DNA of 9,834 nucleotides from an uncultured Prevotella sp. (lineage in GTDB: Bacteria > Bacteroidota > Bacteroidia > Bacteroidales > Bacteroidaceae), in assembly GCA_947095945.1 (NCBI GenBank), contig CAMUQM010000059.1, forward strand, positions 1 to 9,834, given 5' to 3'. Shown here piece after piece: positions 1 to 6,494 of this stretch (the first letter of the stretch is position 1; every line of letters begins with the position of its first letter). The position numbers and the translations under genes are program-made. Under the pieces are notes generated by a model, which saw nothing but the letters and a program-made list of their open reading frames with translations, searched no databases and was not told where the DNA came from.

Positions 1-50
1 CACTACAGATTCTGGTCCTGTCATTCCTGGTTCGAGTCCGGGTATCCCAA
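1..50 (+). tRNA. tRNA-Gln(CUG), 3' part only
   Basis: The window opens inside a tRNA; the acceptor 5' strand, D-arm and start of the anticodon arm lie before base 1. The anticodon stem is 5-9 with 17-21 (four pairs plus an A-C mismatch next to the loop). The loop at 10-16 reads TTCTGGT, which places anticodon CTG at 12-14 after the invariant T33. The variable region is 22-25. The T-arm is 26-30 with 38-42 around the loop TTCGAGT at 31-37. The acceptor 3' strand is 43-49 (TATCCCA), with discriminator A50. An acceptor ending in A72, implying a weak U1-A72 pair, is characteristic of tRNA-Gln and supports the anticodon reading. CCA is not encoded (50-52 reads ACA). Confidence 0.88.
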
Positions 51-57
51 CAAAGCG

Positions 58-87
58 AGAGAGTTGAATTATCAACTCTCTTTTTTT
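58..87 (+). terminator. Intrinsic terminator after tRNA-Gln
   Basis: A perfect 10-bp stem (58-67 with 72-81) closes a 4-nt ATTA loop and is followed by a T-run through 87. It starts 8 nt after the tRNA, so it most likely ends the tRNA transcript. The rhodanese gene that follows would then need its own promoter between 88 and 124; I see no convincing match to the Bacteroidota consensus there. Confidence 0.9.
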
Positions 88-124
88 ATTTCAAATTATA
101 ACTTAGATATTTACCTGATAAAAG

Positions 125-511
125 ATGAAAAAGTTATTTACAGCCATTTTGGCAGCATTGGGAATAGGTATGGGTGCATGTGCGCAGAATCTTTATGAGG
201 ATGTAGACGTTAATCGTTTTGAGCAGATTATTAAGTCTGACTCTGTTCAGTTAGTGGATGTTCGTAAACTTGATGAGTTTACAGAAGGGCATATTTCGGG
301 TGCAATTCATGTTGATGTGTTGACTCCTTCTTTCCTTTCTAACGCTCTTGCTAAACTTGATAAGAATCGTCCTTGTGCAGTATATTGTCGTTCGGGTAAG
401 CGTTCTGCAATGGCAGCAACACTTCTTGCTAAGGAAGGCTTTACAGTTACCAACCTTTCTGGTGGTATCATTGCATGGACTGAAGCAAAGAAGAAGACCG
501 TAAAAGAATAA
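125..511 (+). CDS. Exported single-domain rhodanese-like protein
   Basis: The 128-aa protein has an N-terminal export signal (KK at 2-3, hydrophobic 4-18) followed by one rhodanese domain, about 23-125. The domain shows the LVDVR strand (43-47), the EGHISGAIHVD segment (54-64) and the catalytic loop C88-R-S-G-K-R. A six-residue loop with Cys first fits sulfurtransferases of the GlpE/PspE size class, which carry sulfane sulfur as a cysteine persulfide. The gene alone does not reveal its acceptor. The signal is ambiguous: GAC19 could be a lipobox (Met rather than Leu at -3), giving a lipoprotein, or A18-C-A20 could be a signal peptidase I site. Either way the domain should lie outside the cytoplasm. 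The ATG at 125 is the natural start because it begins the signal sequence. It stands alone, between the tRNA terminator and a convergent gene. Confidence 0.9.
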   Translation: MKKLFTAILAALGIGMGACAQNLYEDVDVNRFEQIIKSDSVQLVDVRKLDEFTEGHISGAIHVDVLTPSFLSNALAKLDKNRPCAVYCRSGKRSAMAATLLAKEGFTVTNLSGGIIAWTEAKKKTVKE

Positions 512-594
512 GTTAGCCTGCTTTTTAGGCAGATTTCAGGAGTGATAGATACTTCTATTATCTGTTCTTTTCGTGTAAAGAGAAATCAGTTTGC

Positions 595-684
595 GAATTC
601 TTTTCATGAATATAAATATTTCTTTTCATGAAGAAAAATATTTATGTTCACAATGAGAAATATTTATGTTCATGAAAAGAATTC
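595..684. repeat. Palindromic array of 22-bp repeats
   Basis: The 90-bp element can be read two ways at once. As tandem units of 22 bp it divides into 600-621, 622-643, 644-665 and a partial 666-684. The first two begin CTTTTCATGAA, the last two begin ATGTTCA, and the first three end in AAATATTT. As an inverted repeat, its 29-nt ends (595-623 and 656-684) are complementary at 28 of 29 positions, the exception being a T-G pair. Both ends carry GAATTC and each arm contains TTCATGAA. No reading frame lies inside. A transcript from either side could fold into a long AU-rich hairpin. It could be a mobile-element remnant (MITE-like), a bidirectional 3'-end structure or a protein-binding array; the sequence does not decide. 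Confidence 0.8.
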
Positions 685-724
685 GGTAATGTCACTTTCT
701 TGAGTAAGGAGCAGTTAATTTGAG

Positions 725-781
725 GAATCAAAAAAGGGGTAATCCTAAGAAGAATTGACCCTTTCTTTGATTCTATTTTTT
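725..781. terminator. Putative bidirectional terminator
   Basis: An imperfect hairpin pairs 725-743 with 754-773: eight perfect pairs at the base (GAATCAAA with TTTGATTC), then a GGG/CCC core with small interruptions. On the + strand it is followed by TATTTTTT (774-781), which would end the rhodanese transcript. On the - strand the inner GGGT/ACCC stem runs into a six-T stretch, which could serve the DUF349 gene ending 51 nt away. Its place between convergent genes fits a two-way terminator. Confidence 0.5.
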
Positions 782-831
782 CCTCAATATATTCTTATTA
801 TTATGGATGATTTTGATAGGAATATTCTGTT

Positions 832-2778
832 TTATTTATTTTCAGCATCAATAGCCTTAATCTTCTGCTTCACCTCATCCATATCATCTTTAAGTTTTTG
901 GATGCGACGGTTCATCTCGTCAATAAGGCTGTTGCCTTTCTTTGAACTGATGTTGAGGAAACCAAGATTATTCTCGTAAGTGTTTATCTCCTGCTTCAAC
1001 TGCTCAAAGCGACGGAGCAGACGACCGCGCTCGTTGTCGAGTGCATCAACACCACGGTCAGCAACCTTCTTGAGGTTATTGCGGAAGTTGTCAACTCGTT
1101 TGCGTGCTGCAGAGATATGGAGGTCCTTATAAATCTTATCCAGTACCTCGTGGTACTCCTTGTAGAGTTTATCTTTTTCTTTATAAGGAACGTGACCTAT
1201 CTTATTGTACTGCTCAGTCAGCTGCTGTACCTTTTCTTGGAGGTTCTCACCTGTCTGTTCAACAAGTTCTTTCAGTTTGCTGACGATGTCACGTTTCTTG
1301 TTCAAGTTCTCGTGTTCCTCATTGCGAGAGTCTGCATGAACAGCGTTACGAGCCTCAAAGAAGTGGTTGCAAGCTGCGAGGAAATCACTCCAAAGCTGGT
1401 CGCCAATCTTCTTAGGAACCATACCAATGGTCTTCCACTCTTTCTGTAATGCAATGAGTTTATCAGATGTTGCTTTCCAGTCAGTAGACTCGCTCAAAGC
1501 CTTAGCCTTTTCAACAAGAGCCTTCTTCTTTTCTGCATTCTCTGCAAATTGTTCCTTAAGCTGCTTGAAGAATTCGCCCTTACGACCGAAGAAGTCATCG
1601 CATGCTGCGCGGAAGCGCTCAAAAATCTTCACGTTCATCTTCTGTGGAGCGAAGCCAATGGTCTTCCATTCCTGCTGTATAGCAATGATTTCCTTAGTGC
1701 GCTTCTCCCAATCTGCAGAAGTCTTGTTCTCTTGTTTAGCAAGCTCTTCAGCCTTTTCGCAGAGTGCAGTCTTCTTTGTCAGGTTTTCCTCCTCACGTGT
1801 GCGGAGTGTCTCAAAGTGCTGCTGGTGACGCTTGTTGATAACAGTGCTGGCAGCTTTAAAGCGTGTCCAAATCTGCTCGCGAAGTTCCTTAGCAACAGGA
1901 CCTGTCTCACGATATTCCTGATGAAGTTCCTGTAATTGGTGGAATGCACTGATAATATCTGTTTCTTCAGCCAACTTCTCAGCTGCTTCACAGAGTTTAG
2001 TTTTCTTCTCAAGATTCTTCTTGAAGTCGTATTCGCGCGCCTCACGATTGAGGTTTAATAAGTCATAGAACTGCTCAACATAGAGTTGATAGTTGCGCCA
2101 GAGTTCGTTAGCCTTCTCAGCAGGAACCATCTTGATTTCCTTCCATTCATGCTGAAGCTTCTTGAACTGGTCAAAGTTCTTATTAGCCTCATCAGGAGTA
2201 GTAACCATCGCCTTTATCTGTTCGATGATAGCTTCTTTCTTTTTGAGGTTCTGTTGCTTCTCCTCTTCAAGTGCGAGGAAAGCCTTTTGGCGTTTTTCCT
2301 TGATGATGGTCATCTCTGCCTTGAAGATTTCTTCGTCCTCGTCAGGCAATACCTGATACTTCTCAGGGTCACCACCATTGTCGAGGTAAGCTTTCTGTTG
2401 TGCTTCACGCTCAACAAAATGTAGCTTGTAGAATACCGTTTTTAGGTGTTCTACTTCTGCTTTTTCAGGTGTTTCGTCACTGTCAACGATAGCCTTCAGA
2501 CGCTCTATAATCTCCTTTTTTGAACTATATGCCTTCGCTACGAGGTTTTTTTCCTCGTTCTCAGGCTGTGTTTCAACTGGCTGATTGAGGCTTTCTGCTG
2601 CTGCATCAGCATTAACATTCTGCGCCTCGGAATTCTCCGTTGTTGCGTTAGTTGTAACTTCTTCAGACAGCTTAACTTCTTCTGTACCCTGATTCAGGGC
2701 ATTCTCTTGAGAGTCCATCATTTCACTTTTTGTTTGTGATTTGGGTTTTTCCACATTTAAGGTTTCAGACCATTGCAT
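832..2778 (-). CDS. DUF349 repeat protein of unknown function
   Basis: This 648-aa protein begins with an acidic, low-complexity, probably disordered segment (about 20-78) and then consists almost entirely of charged helices. Five DUF349-like repeats are visible from a recurring signature of an aromatic residue, a short basic/polar stretch and a (G/M)-x-(V/A)-(P/A)-type turn: anchors W212, Y289, W371, W448 and Y524, spaced 76-82 residues. The repeats at 371 and 448 are closest (WKTIG, then AAC and FF). A coiled-coil tail follows, about 580-648. There is no signal peptide or membrane segment, so it should be cytoplasmic. DUF349 proteins are common in this phylum and I know no established activity. 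The long start at 2778 lies about 30 nt below the promoter; M20 or M21 (about 2721) is a credible alternative because the acidic region begins there. It is the downstream neighbour of corA but probably transcribed separately. Confidence 0.88.
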   Translation of the reverse strand: MQWSETLNVEKPKSQTKSEMMDSQENALNQGTEEVKLSEEVTTNATTENSEAQNVNADAAAESLNQPVETQPENEEKNLVAKAYSSKKEIIERLKAIVDSDETPEKAEVEHLKTVFYKLHFVEREAQQKAYLDNGGDPEKYQVLPDEDEEIFKAEMTIIKEKRQKAFLALEEEKQQNLKKKEAIIEQIKAMVTTPDEANKNFDQFKKLQHEWKEIKMVPAEKANELWRNYQLYVEQFYDLLNLNREAREYDFKKNLEKKTKLCEAAEKLAEETDIISAFHQLQELHQEYRETGPVAKELREQIWTRFKAASTVINKRHQQHFETLRTREEENLTKKTALCEKAEELAKQENKTSADWEKRTKEIIAIQQEWKTIGFAPQKMNVKIFERFRAACDDFFGRKGEFFKQLKEQFAENAEKKKALVEKAKALSESTDWKATSDKLIALQKEWKTIGMVPKKIGDQLWSDFLAACNHFFEARNAVHADSRNEEHENLNKKRDIVSKLKELVEQTGENLQEKVQQLTEQYNKIGHVPYKEKDKLYKEYHEVLDKIYKDLHISAARKRVDNFRNNLKKVADRGVDALDNERGRLLRRFEQLKQEINTYENNLGFLNISSKKGNSLIDEMNRRIQKLKDDMDEVKQKIKAIDAENK

Positions 2779-2815
2779 AGATGCCAGTAGTCTTCTACCA
2801 CTAATATATCAACTG

Positions 2816-2847
2816 CAAACTTAGATAAAAAGTTTGAAAGTACCTAA
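2816..2847 (-). promoter_or_regulatory. Promoter of the DUF349 gene
   Basis: On the minus strand TAAGTTTG (2816-2823) matches the Bacteroidota -7 element TAnnTTTG. Exactly 20 nt upstream is TTAG (2844-2847), one change from the -33 TTTG. Transcription would begin near 2808-2811, about 30 nt before the ATG at 2778. The -33 element lies within a 14-bp palindrome, ACCTAATTTTAGGT (2842-2855), which could be an operator. Confidence 0.6.
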
Positions 2848-2878
2848 TTTTAGGTTGATTTTTTTTATTTTCTCTCTT

Positions 2879-3805
2879 CTAAAGCAGACGTTTACGGCGT
2901 AGCAACCACCACGATGCAGCCGATACTACAACCGACAGGAACATTGCGAGAGGGAATCCCCATGGGTTTGTTTCCAAGCCATTGACAAGGTTCATACCGA
3001 AGAGCGAGGATATAAGCGTTGGCAACATCATGATGATTGATACCGAGGTGAGCGTACGCATCACGGTGTTCATATTGTTATTGATAATGCTTGAGTAAGT
3101 ATCCATAGTAGATTCAAGAATGTCAGAGTAGATACTCGTTGTTTCTCGCGCCTGTGACATCTCAATGTTTACGTCTTCAATGAGGTCGGCATCTAACTCG
3201 TCAATCTGCAACTTGAACTTTAACTTTGCCAATAGGTTCTCGTTGCCACGGATGGATGTGATGAAATAGGTAAGCGAATCCTGCAGACGACTCAGTCCAA
3301 TCAGACTTTCGTTGTCCACACCTCTATCTAAGTTGCGCTTAGCCTTTTCAATCAAAGTGTTGATTTGCTTCAGTCGTTTCAGGTACCAAACAGAAGAAGA
3401 AAGGAAGAGTCGGAAGATAAGGTCTACATAATCTGTAAAGCCCTCATTTCTCTTTTGCTGATAGCTGACAAAGTCGAGCATCATATTCGTTTCGAAATTG
3501 CAGACCGTAATGGTTACATCTTTCTTGTGAATGATACCTAATGGTACTGTTGTATAGGGTGTTCGTGAGCGAATTTCCTTAACGTAAGGGATACGGAGGA
3601 TGATTAGCATCCAACCATCATCATATTCATAACGTGCTCGCTCATCGGTATCGCTGATATCCGATAAGAAGTAGTCGGGGATATGAAAGGTGTCTTCGAG
3701 TTCTTGCTGATCTTGCTCTGTTGGGCAAGTTACCTGAATCCAGCAGTTTGGCTGCCATTCTTTAATGGTATTCAGGGTTCCGTTAATGTTCCAATATGTC
3801 TTCAT
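2879..3805 (-). CDS. corA: CorA-family divalent cation transporter
   Basis: The 308-aa protein has CorA layout and length: a soluble alpha/beta N-terminal domain (about 1-130), a long helical stalk (about 135-250, rich in E, Q, N and L) and two C-terminal membrane helices (about 252-270 and 283-301). The family signature G270-M-N272 sits at the end of the first membrane helix, inside SLFGMNLVNG. The protein ends in a basic tail, RRKRLL, expected on the cytoplasmic side. CorA pentamers carry Mg2+ (also Co2+ or Ni2+ in some members) into the cell; the exact ion cannot be read from sequence. The ATG at 3805 has GGAG 8 nt upstream, a good ribosome binding site for this phylum, and is the start of a typical CorA N-terminus. 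The gene has its own promoter and an unusual leader. It lies 100 nt upstream of the DUF349 gene on the same strand. Confidence 0.93.
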   Translation of the reverse strand: MKTYWNINGTLNTIKEWQPNCWIQVTCPTEQDQQELEDTFHIPDYFLSDISDTDERARYEYDDGWMLIILRIPYVKEIRSRTPYTTVPLGIIHKKDVTITVCNFETNMMLDFVSYQQKRNEGFTDYVDLIFRLFLSSSVWYLKRLKQINTLIEKAKRNLDRGVDNESLIGLSRLQDSLTYFITSIRGNENLLAKLKFKLQIDELDADLIEDVNIEMSQARETTSIYSDILESTMDTYSSIINNNMNTVMRTLTSVSIIMMLPTLISSLFGMNLVNGLETNPWGFPLAMFLSVVVSAASWWLLRRKRLL

Positions 3806-3894
3806 TAGCTAATCTCCATAGTTAAATAATAGTGTGGGGATTAGCAACTTCCTGTTGTAATCCTCACGCTTACAGATTGAAATTTTCCGCGTGA
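3806..3894 (-). promoter_or_regulatory. corA leader with alternating hairpins
   Basis: Read on the minus strand, four segments can pair in sequence. Segment 1 (3889-3894, TCACGC) can pair with the start of segment 2 (3864-3869, GCGTGA). Segment 2 (3855-3868) pairs with segment 3 (3836-3850) in a 13-pair stem with one mismatch and one bulge around the loop AGGAA. Segment 3 (GCTAATCCCC) can instead pair at 9 of 10 positions with segment 4 (GGAGATTAGC, 3808-3817), which contains the corA Shine-Dalgarno GGAG. The 1-2, 2-3 and 3-4 pairings are mutually exclusive neighbours, the arrangement seen in attenuators. There is no T-run after the stems, so any control would act on translation. I do not recognise it as a known Mg2+ leader such as the M-box. 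Confidence 0.5.
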
Positions 3895-3905
3895 TAATCG
3901 TCCAT
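3870..3905 (-). CDS. Possible 11-residue leader peptide of corA
   Basis: An 11-codon frame in the corA leader reads MDDYHAENFNL and stops with TAA at 3870-3872, directly against the first base of hairpin segment 2. Its ATG lies about 25 nt below the predicted transcription start. It overlaps hairpin segment 1, so a ribosome translating it would change which stems can form. The acidic MDD start resembles the acidic or proline-rich starts of Mg2+-responsive leader peptides known from enterobacteria, where ribosomes tend to abort at low Mg2+. That parallel is inference. Frames this short arise often by chance, and no clear Shine-Dalgarno precedes it. Confidence 0.3.
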   Translation of the reverse strand: MDDYHAENFNL

Positions 3906-3934
3906 TTAAAAATTACGTATTGGTTTTATGACTG

Positions 3935-3966
3935 CAAAATTAGCTAAAAAAATCGGTTGTGGCAAA
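3935..3966 (-). promoter_or_regulatory. Promoter of corA
   Basis: The minus strand carries TTTG (3963-3966), exactly 20 nt, then TAATTTTG (3935-3942), a full match to the Bacteroidota -33/-7 consensus TTTG / TAnnTTTG. Transcription should begin near 3929, giving an untranslated leader of roughly 125 nt before the corA ATG at 3805. This is the best promoter in the window. Confidence 0.75.
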
Positions 3967-4349
3967 CAAAAGATTAAGTTTTTCATTGTTTGCAAAGGGC
4001 TGAGTAGGAGTAATCGGATAAAAAGTGTAGAAATGTAGTAGGGGGTATTCAGTTGGTTAACCAGTTGTTTAAAAATATCTATGGATATGATAGTTTTCTG
4101 TTCTATATAGTATGATAAATCTCCCTACCTTCTTGTTTTATATTCTTGTTTCTCGTAGTCCTGTAAAAATCTTATGTATAAGTTAGTCTTTACTTGTTGT
4201 ATTATTCCATTATTTATGATGGTAACGATTAATCTATCTTACCCTTATCAACTGATGTGTTGGTGCTCAGCACGTGTGGTGTTGATGGTTCGCACCATTA
4301 GTGCTGAGTACTAAATACTATGCTGTATGTTGTTAGAATGAGCGTAATG
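3967..4349. other. Gap between menE and the corA promoter
   Basis: No convincing gene is visible in these 383 bp. The stretch holds the stem-loop at 4260-4314 and a short palindrome, TGGTTAACCA, near 4053-4062 flanked by two CAGTTG copies. The rest is AT-rich sequence in which I see nothing I can name. Confidence 0.6.
4260..4314. repeat. Strong stem-loop downstream of menE
   Basis: Bases 4260-4273 pair with 4301-4314 over 14 positions (two G-T wobbles). The core, GTGCTCAGCAC (4263-4273) facing GTGCTGAGTAC (4301-4311), is itself nearly palindromic. The enclosed loop can form ATGGT/ACCAT around TCGC (4286-4299), so a transcript from either strand would fold well. It begins 36 nt past the menE stop. 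It has no T-run on the minus strand, so it is not a standard intrinsic terminator, but it could protect or define the 3' end of the men transcript. Confidence 0.55.
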
Positions 4350-5381
4350 TCATACTTTTGATTCATATAACTGACCTGCTAATACTTTTATTTCAGCTCT
4401 TGCAAGTTTCCCATTGCCTGTCTGTGGAAGGGAAGGGATGTGGAAGATGAAACGAGGTTGCCAAAACTTTGGGAGGCATTGCTGGCAGAGTGTTTTAATA
4501 GAATCGGTATCGTCTTGTGTAGTGAGTAAGACCACAGCTTCTCCAAAACGCTCGTCAGGACAACTTGTTATAGCAAAGTCGGCTGTAAGAGAGGATTTTA
4601 GCAGGTGTTCTACTTCTTCAATCTGAATCTTAATGCCGCCCGAATCAATTACATTATCTTTCCGTCCGAGTATGCGGAAACAAGGAGTTTCAATCCCATT
4701 GTCTATTTGGGAAGGGCGGATTTTAGCTCTGTCGTTGGTTACTAACGGATGAGAGCAGACAGCAGGAGCATCAATGACAAGGCTATCATCTTCGTTGAGC
4801 CATACTTTCACACCATCAAAGGGTTTGTACCATTCGCTGGCATCGGATCCATTTAGGCGGCGGAGAGCAATATGTGAGAGAGTTTCCGTCATTCCGTAGG
4901 TGCTCCATACGGCATTAGGGAAATCGTGTAAAGCGACAGATAGTTTGTCATCAACGGTTCCTCCGCCTATAATCAGGTGTCGAATACGTTGTAATCGTTC
5001 ACGCTCCTCAGGCACTTGCAGGGAGTTATAGACCTGCAGTGGTACCATTGCTGCAAAGGTTATCTCCTCGTTGGAAATACCTGCTTCAGATAAAGACTTG
5101 TCAGAGAGAGGATGCCCAGAAGGTGTCACGCTCAATAGGTGTAGGTTACGCTCGATACTTCTTACTACTACCATCTTTCCTGCAATGTAGTCGAGTGGCA
5201 TACAGAGGAGGGCTGTGTCGCCAGCCTTTAAGCCAAGGAAATCGCAAGTAATGCGGGCAGAATTGAGCATACGCTGCTTCTCTACCCATAGCGCTTTCGG
5301 CTTACCTGTTGAACCACTGGTGTGGACAAGTAGCTCTGGGTTTTCATTATGCCATTCTGAAAGGAAATCTTGTAGTGTCAT
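4350..5381 (-). CDS. menE: o-Succinylbenzoate-CoA ligase
   Basis: MenE adenylates o-succinylbenzoate with ATP and transfers it to CoA, giving OSB-CoA for MenB. All core motifs of the acyl-adenylating family are present in order: the phosphate loop HTSGSTGKPKA (20-30), YGMTET (162-167), TND217, the hinge region GRKDNVIDSGG (239-249), and TGNGK with the catalytic lysine at 325. At 343 aa the protein is about 100 residues shorter than E. coli MenE. The phosphate loop lies only 20 residues from the start, so the usual N-terminal lead-in is absent. The reading frame is intact and the motifs are complete, so it looks like a compact form rather than a broken gene. It is last in the men operon, 65 nt below menC. 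That gap holds GGCTAA repeats. No clear Shine-Dalgarno precedes the ATG. Confidence 0.92.
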   Translation of the reverse strand: MTLQDFLSEWHNENPELLVHTSGSTGKPKALWVEKQRMLNSARITCDFLGLKAGDTALLCMPLDYIAGKMVVVRSIERNLHLLSVTPSGHPLSDKSLSEAGISNEEITFAAMVPLQVYNSLQVPEERERLQRIRHLIIGGGTVDDKLSVALHDFPNAVWSTYGMTETLSHIALRRLNGSDASEWYKPFDGVKVWLNEDDSLVIDAPAVCSHPLVTNDRAKIRPSQIDNGIETPCFRILGRKDNVIDSGGIKIQIEEVEHLLKSSLTADFAITSCPDERFGEAVVLLTTQDDTDSIKTLCQQCLPKFWQPRFIFHIPSLPQTGNGKLARAEIKVLAGQLYESKV

Positions 5382-5401
5382 TATTGTTTGATTTTATGCT
5401 A

Positions 5402-5436
5402 TTGGGCTAATTAGGCTAATTGGCCTTAGGGCTAAT
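5402..5436. repeat. GGCTAA nonamer tandem repeat, menC-menE gap
   Basis: The short gap between menC and menE contains TTGGGCTAA (5402-5410), TTAGGCTAA (5411-5419), TTGGCCTTA (5420-5428) and GGGCTAA (5429-5435). These are 9-nt units with a last shortened copy. The motif is shared with the repeats at 7087-7195 and 9817-9834. Being between cotranscribed genes, it would be present in the men mRNA. Confidence 0.7.
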
Positions 5437-5446
5437 AATAATTTTC

Positions 5447-6484
5447 TTAATCGCTAATCCAAAGCTGGTCGCCTCTGATTTCTAATGGCATTGGGATATT
5501 ATCGGTGAAGAGTTGTCCTGTACCTAAGCCCTGAGGTGTGGTGATATTTGGACCATAGATGTCGGCAGTGAGTTGGGCGATAGCATTCAATCCGATGTTA
5601 CTCTCAAGTGCTGAGGTTATCCATGAACCTATGTTACGTTCCTTTGCCATTGTAATCCATTCTCGTGTACCAGCCATACCACCATGTAGACTTGGTTTGA
5701 GAATGATGTATTGTGGGCGGATAGTGTCGAGTAGTAACGCCTTTTCTGTTGGGTCGTTGATACCGATAAGTTCCTCATCGAGGGCTATTGGTAGGGGAGT
5801 GTCAGCACATAAGCGTGCCATCTCCTGCCATTGATGCTGGCGGATAGGCTGCTCTATGGAATGGATATCGTATTGTGCCAATGCTTCTAATCGTTGCATA
5901 GCATCTTCTGGAGCAAATGCCCCGTTTGCATCAACGCGTAGTTCCACCTGTTCACGTGTGAAAGCTTGACGGATATGACTTATAAGTTCGAGTTCTTTCT
6001 CAAAGTCAATCGCTCCTATCTTCAGCTTCACACAGCGGAAACCAGCCTTGAGTTTCGCTTCCAATCGCTGATACATCTCTTCGAAATTTCCCATCCATAC
6101 AAGTCCGTTGATGGTGATTCCTTCCTCACCTCGTCCAAAAGACGTGTTGAAAAGATTAATACTTCCCTTGGCTTCCAGCTGTGCCTTAGCTGTTTCAAGC
6201 CCCAAAAGCATGGACGGATAAGGGCGCATGGCATCAATGTCAATGACTCCTGTGCGGCAGAAGTCATCACAGAAGTCCCGCAACTTCTGCTCATATTCCT
6301 CGTCTGGCATGGCATCACACGACAGGTCTGGGAGTGTTGCGCATTCCCCTATACCCATCACTTCTGGCTGATTGGTATCAGTCAGCATGACATAATAGCT
6401 TTTCCTCGTTGTGTAGACACCACGTGAAGTGCTCGCAGGGAGTAGGAAGTGAAGGGTGCGTGAGGAGATGTTTATGTTGTACAT
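5447..6484 (-). CDS. menC: o-Succinylbenzoate synthase
   Basis: MenC dehydrates SHCHC to o-succinylbenzoate, forming the aromatic ring of menaquinone. The 345-aa protein has the enolase-superfamily plan: an N-terminal capping domain (about 1-100) and a barrel with the expected residues. The KxK motif is K153-L-K155, the metal ligands are D185 (RVDAN), E211 (IEQP) and D236 (LDEE), and the second acid-base lysine is K263 (ILKPS). This set and spacing match OSB synthase; related enzymes such as dipeptide epimerases share the fold, but the men neighbours settle the call. The ATG at 6484 follows the stop of the four-helix gene by only 10 nt, so both are almost certainly on one transcript. The start reads ACAATGTAC, much like menD. 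Confidence 0.93.
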   Translation of the reverse strand: MYNINISSRTLHFLLPASTSRGVYTTRKSYYVMLTDTNQPEVMGIGECATLPDLSCDAMPDEEYEQKLRDFCDDFCRTGVIDIDAMRPYPSMLLGLETAKAQLEAKGSINLFNTSFGRGEEGITINGLVWMGNFEEMYQRLEAKLKAGFRCVKLKIGAIDFEKELELISHIRQAFTREQVELRVDANGAFAPEDAMQRLEALAQYDIHSIEQPIRQHQWQEMARLCADTPLPIALDEELIGINDPTEKALLLDTIRPQYIILKPSLHGGMAGTREWITMAKERNIGSWITSALESNIGLNAIAQLTADIYGPNITTPQGLGTGQLFTDNIPMPLEIRGDQLWISD

Positions 6485-6494
6485 TGTAAGTTCT

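Larger units (their letters stand above)
512..831. other. Intergenic gap between convergent genes
   Basis: This 320-bp stretch separates the rhodanese gene (+) from the DUF349 gene (-). It contains the 22-bp repeat palindrome (595-684) and a putative terminator hairpin (725-781). I see no credible coding sequence: the + frame beginning at 755 runs mostly antisense to the DUF349 gene. The remaining sequence (512-594, 685-724) shows nothing else I can name. Confidence 0.7.

Noticed and set aside
516..531. GCCT/AGGC hairpin just after the rhodanese stop as a terminator
   Set aside because: Only four pairs, and its T-run lies in the loop rather than after the stem.
595..684. Possible short CRISPR array
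   Set aside because: The 22-bp units are contiguous with no unique spacers, and no cas gene is in view.
755..979. Small hydrophobic + strand open frame of 74 codons
   Set aside because: Most of it is antisense to the DUF349 C-terminus and its start lies inside the terminator hairpin; the hydrophobicity comes from AT-rich sequence.
1117..2424. Several open frames on the + strand and one on the - strand (1779-2045) across the DUF349 gene
   Set aside because: They overlap a long gene with clear repeat structure, resemble no family and have leucine/phenylalanine- or serine-rich compositions typical of frames antisense to charged helical proteins.
3806..3930. Known Mg2+ riboswitch (M-box) before corA
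   Set aside because: The leader is too short and I do not recognise the conserved M-box core; the pairings seen are of a different kind.
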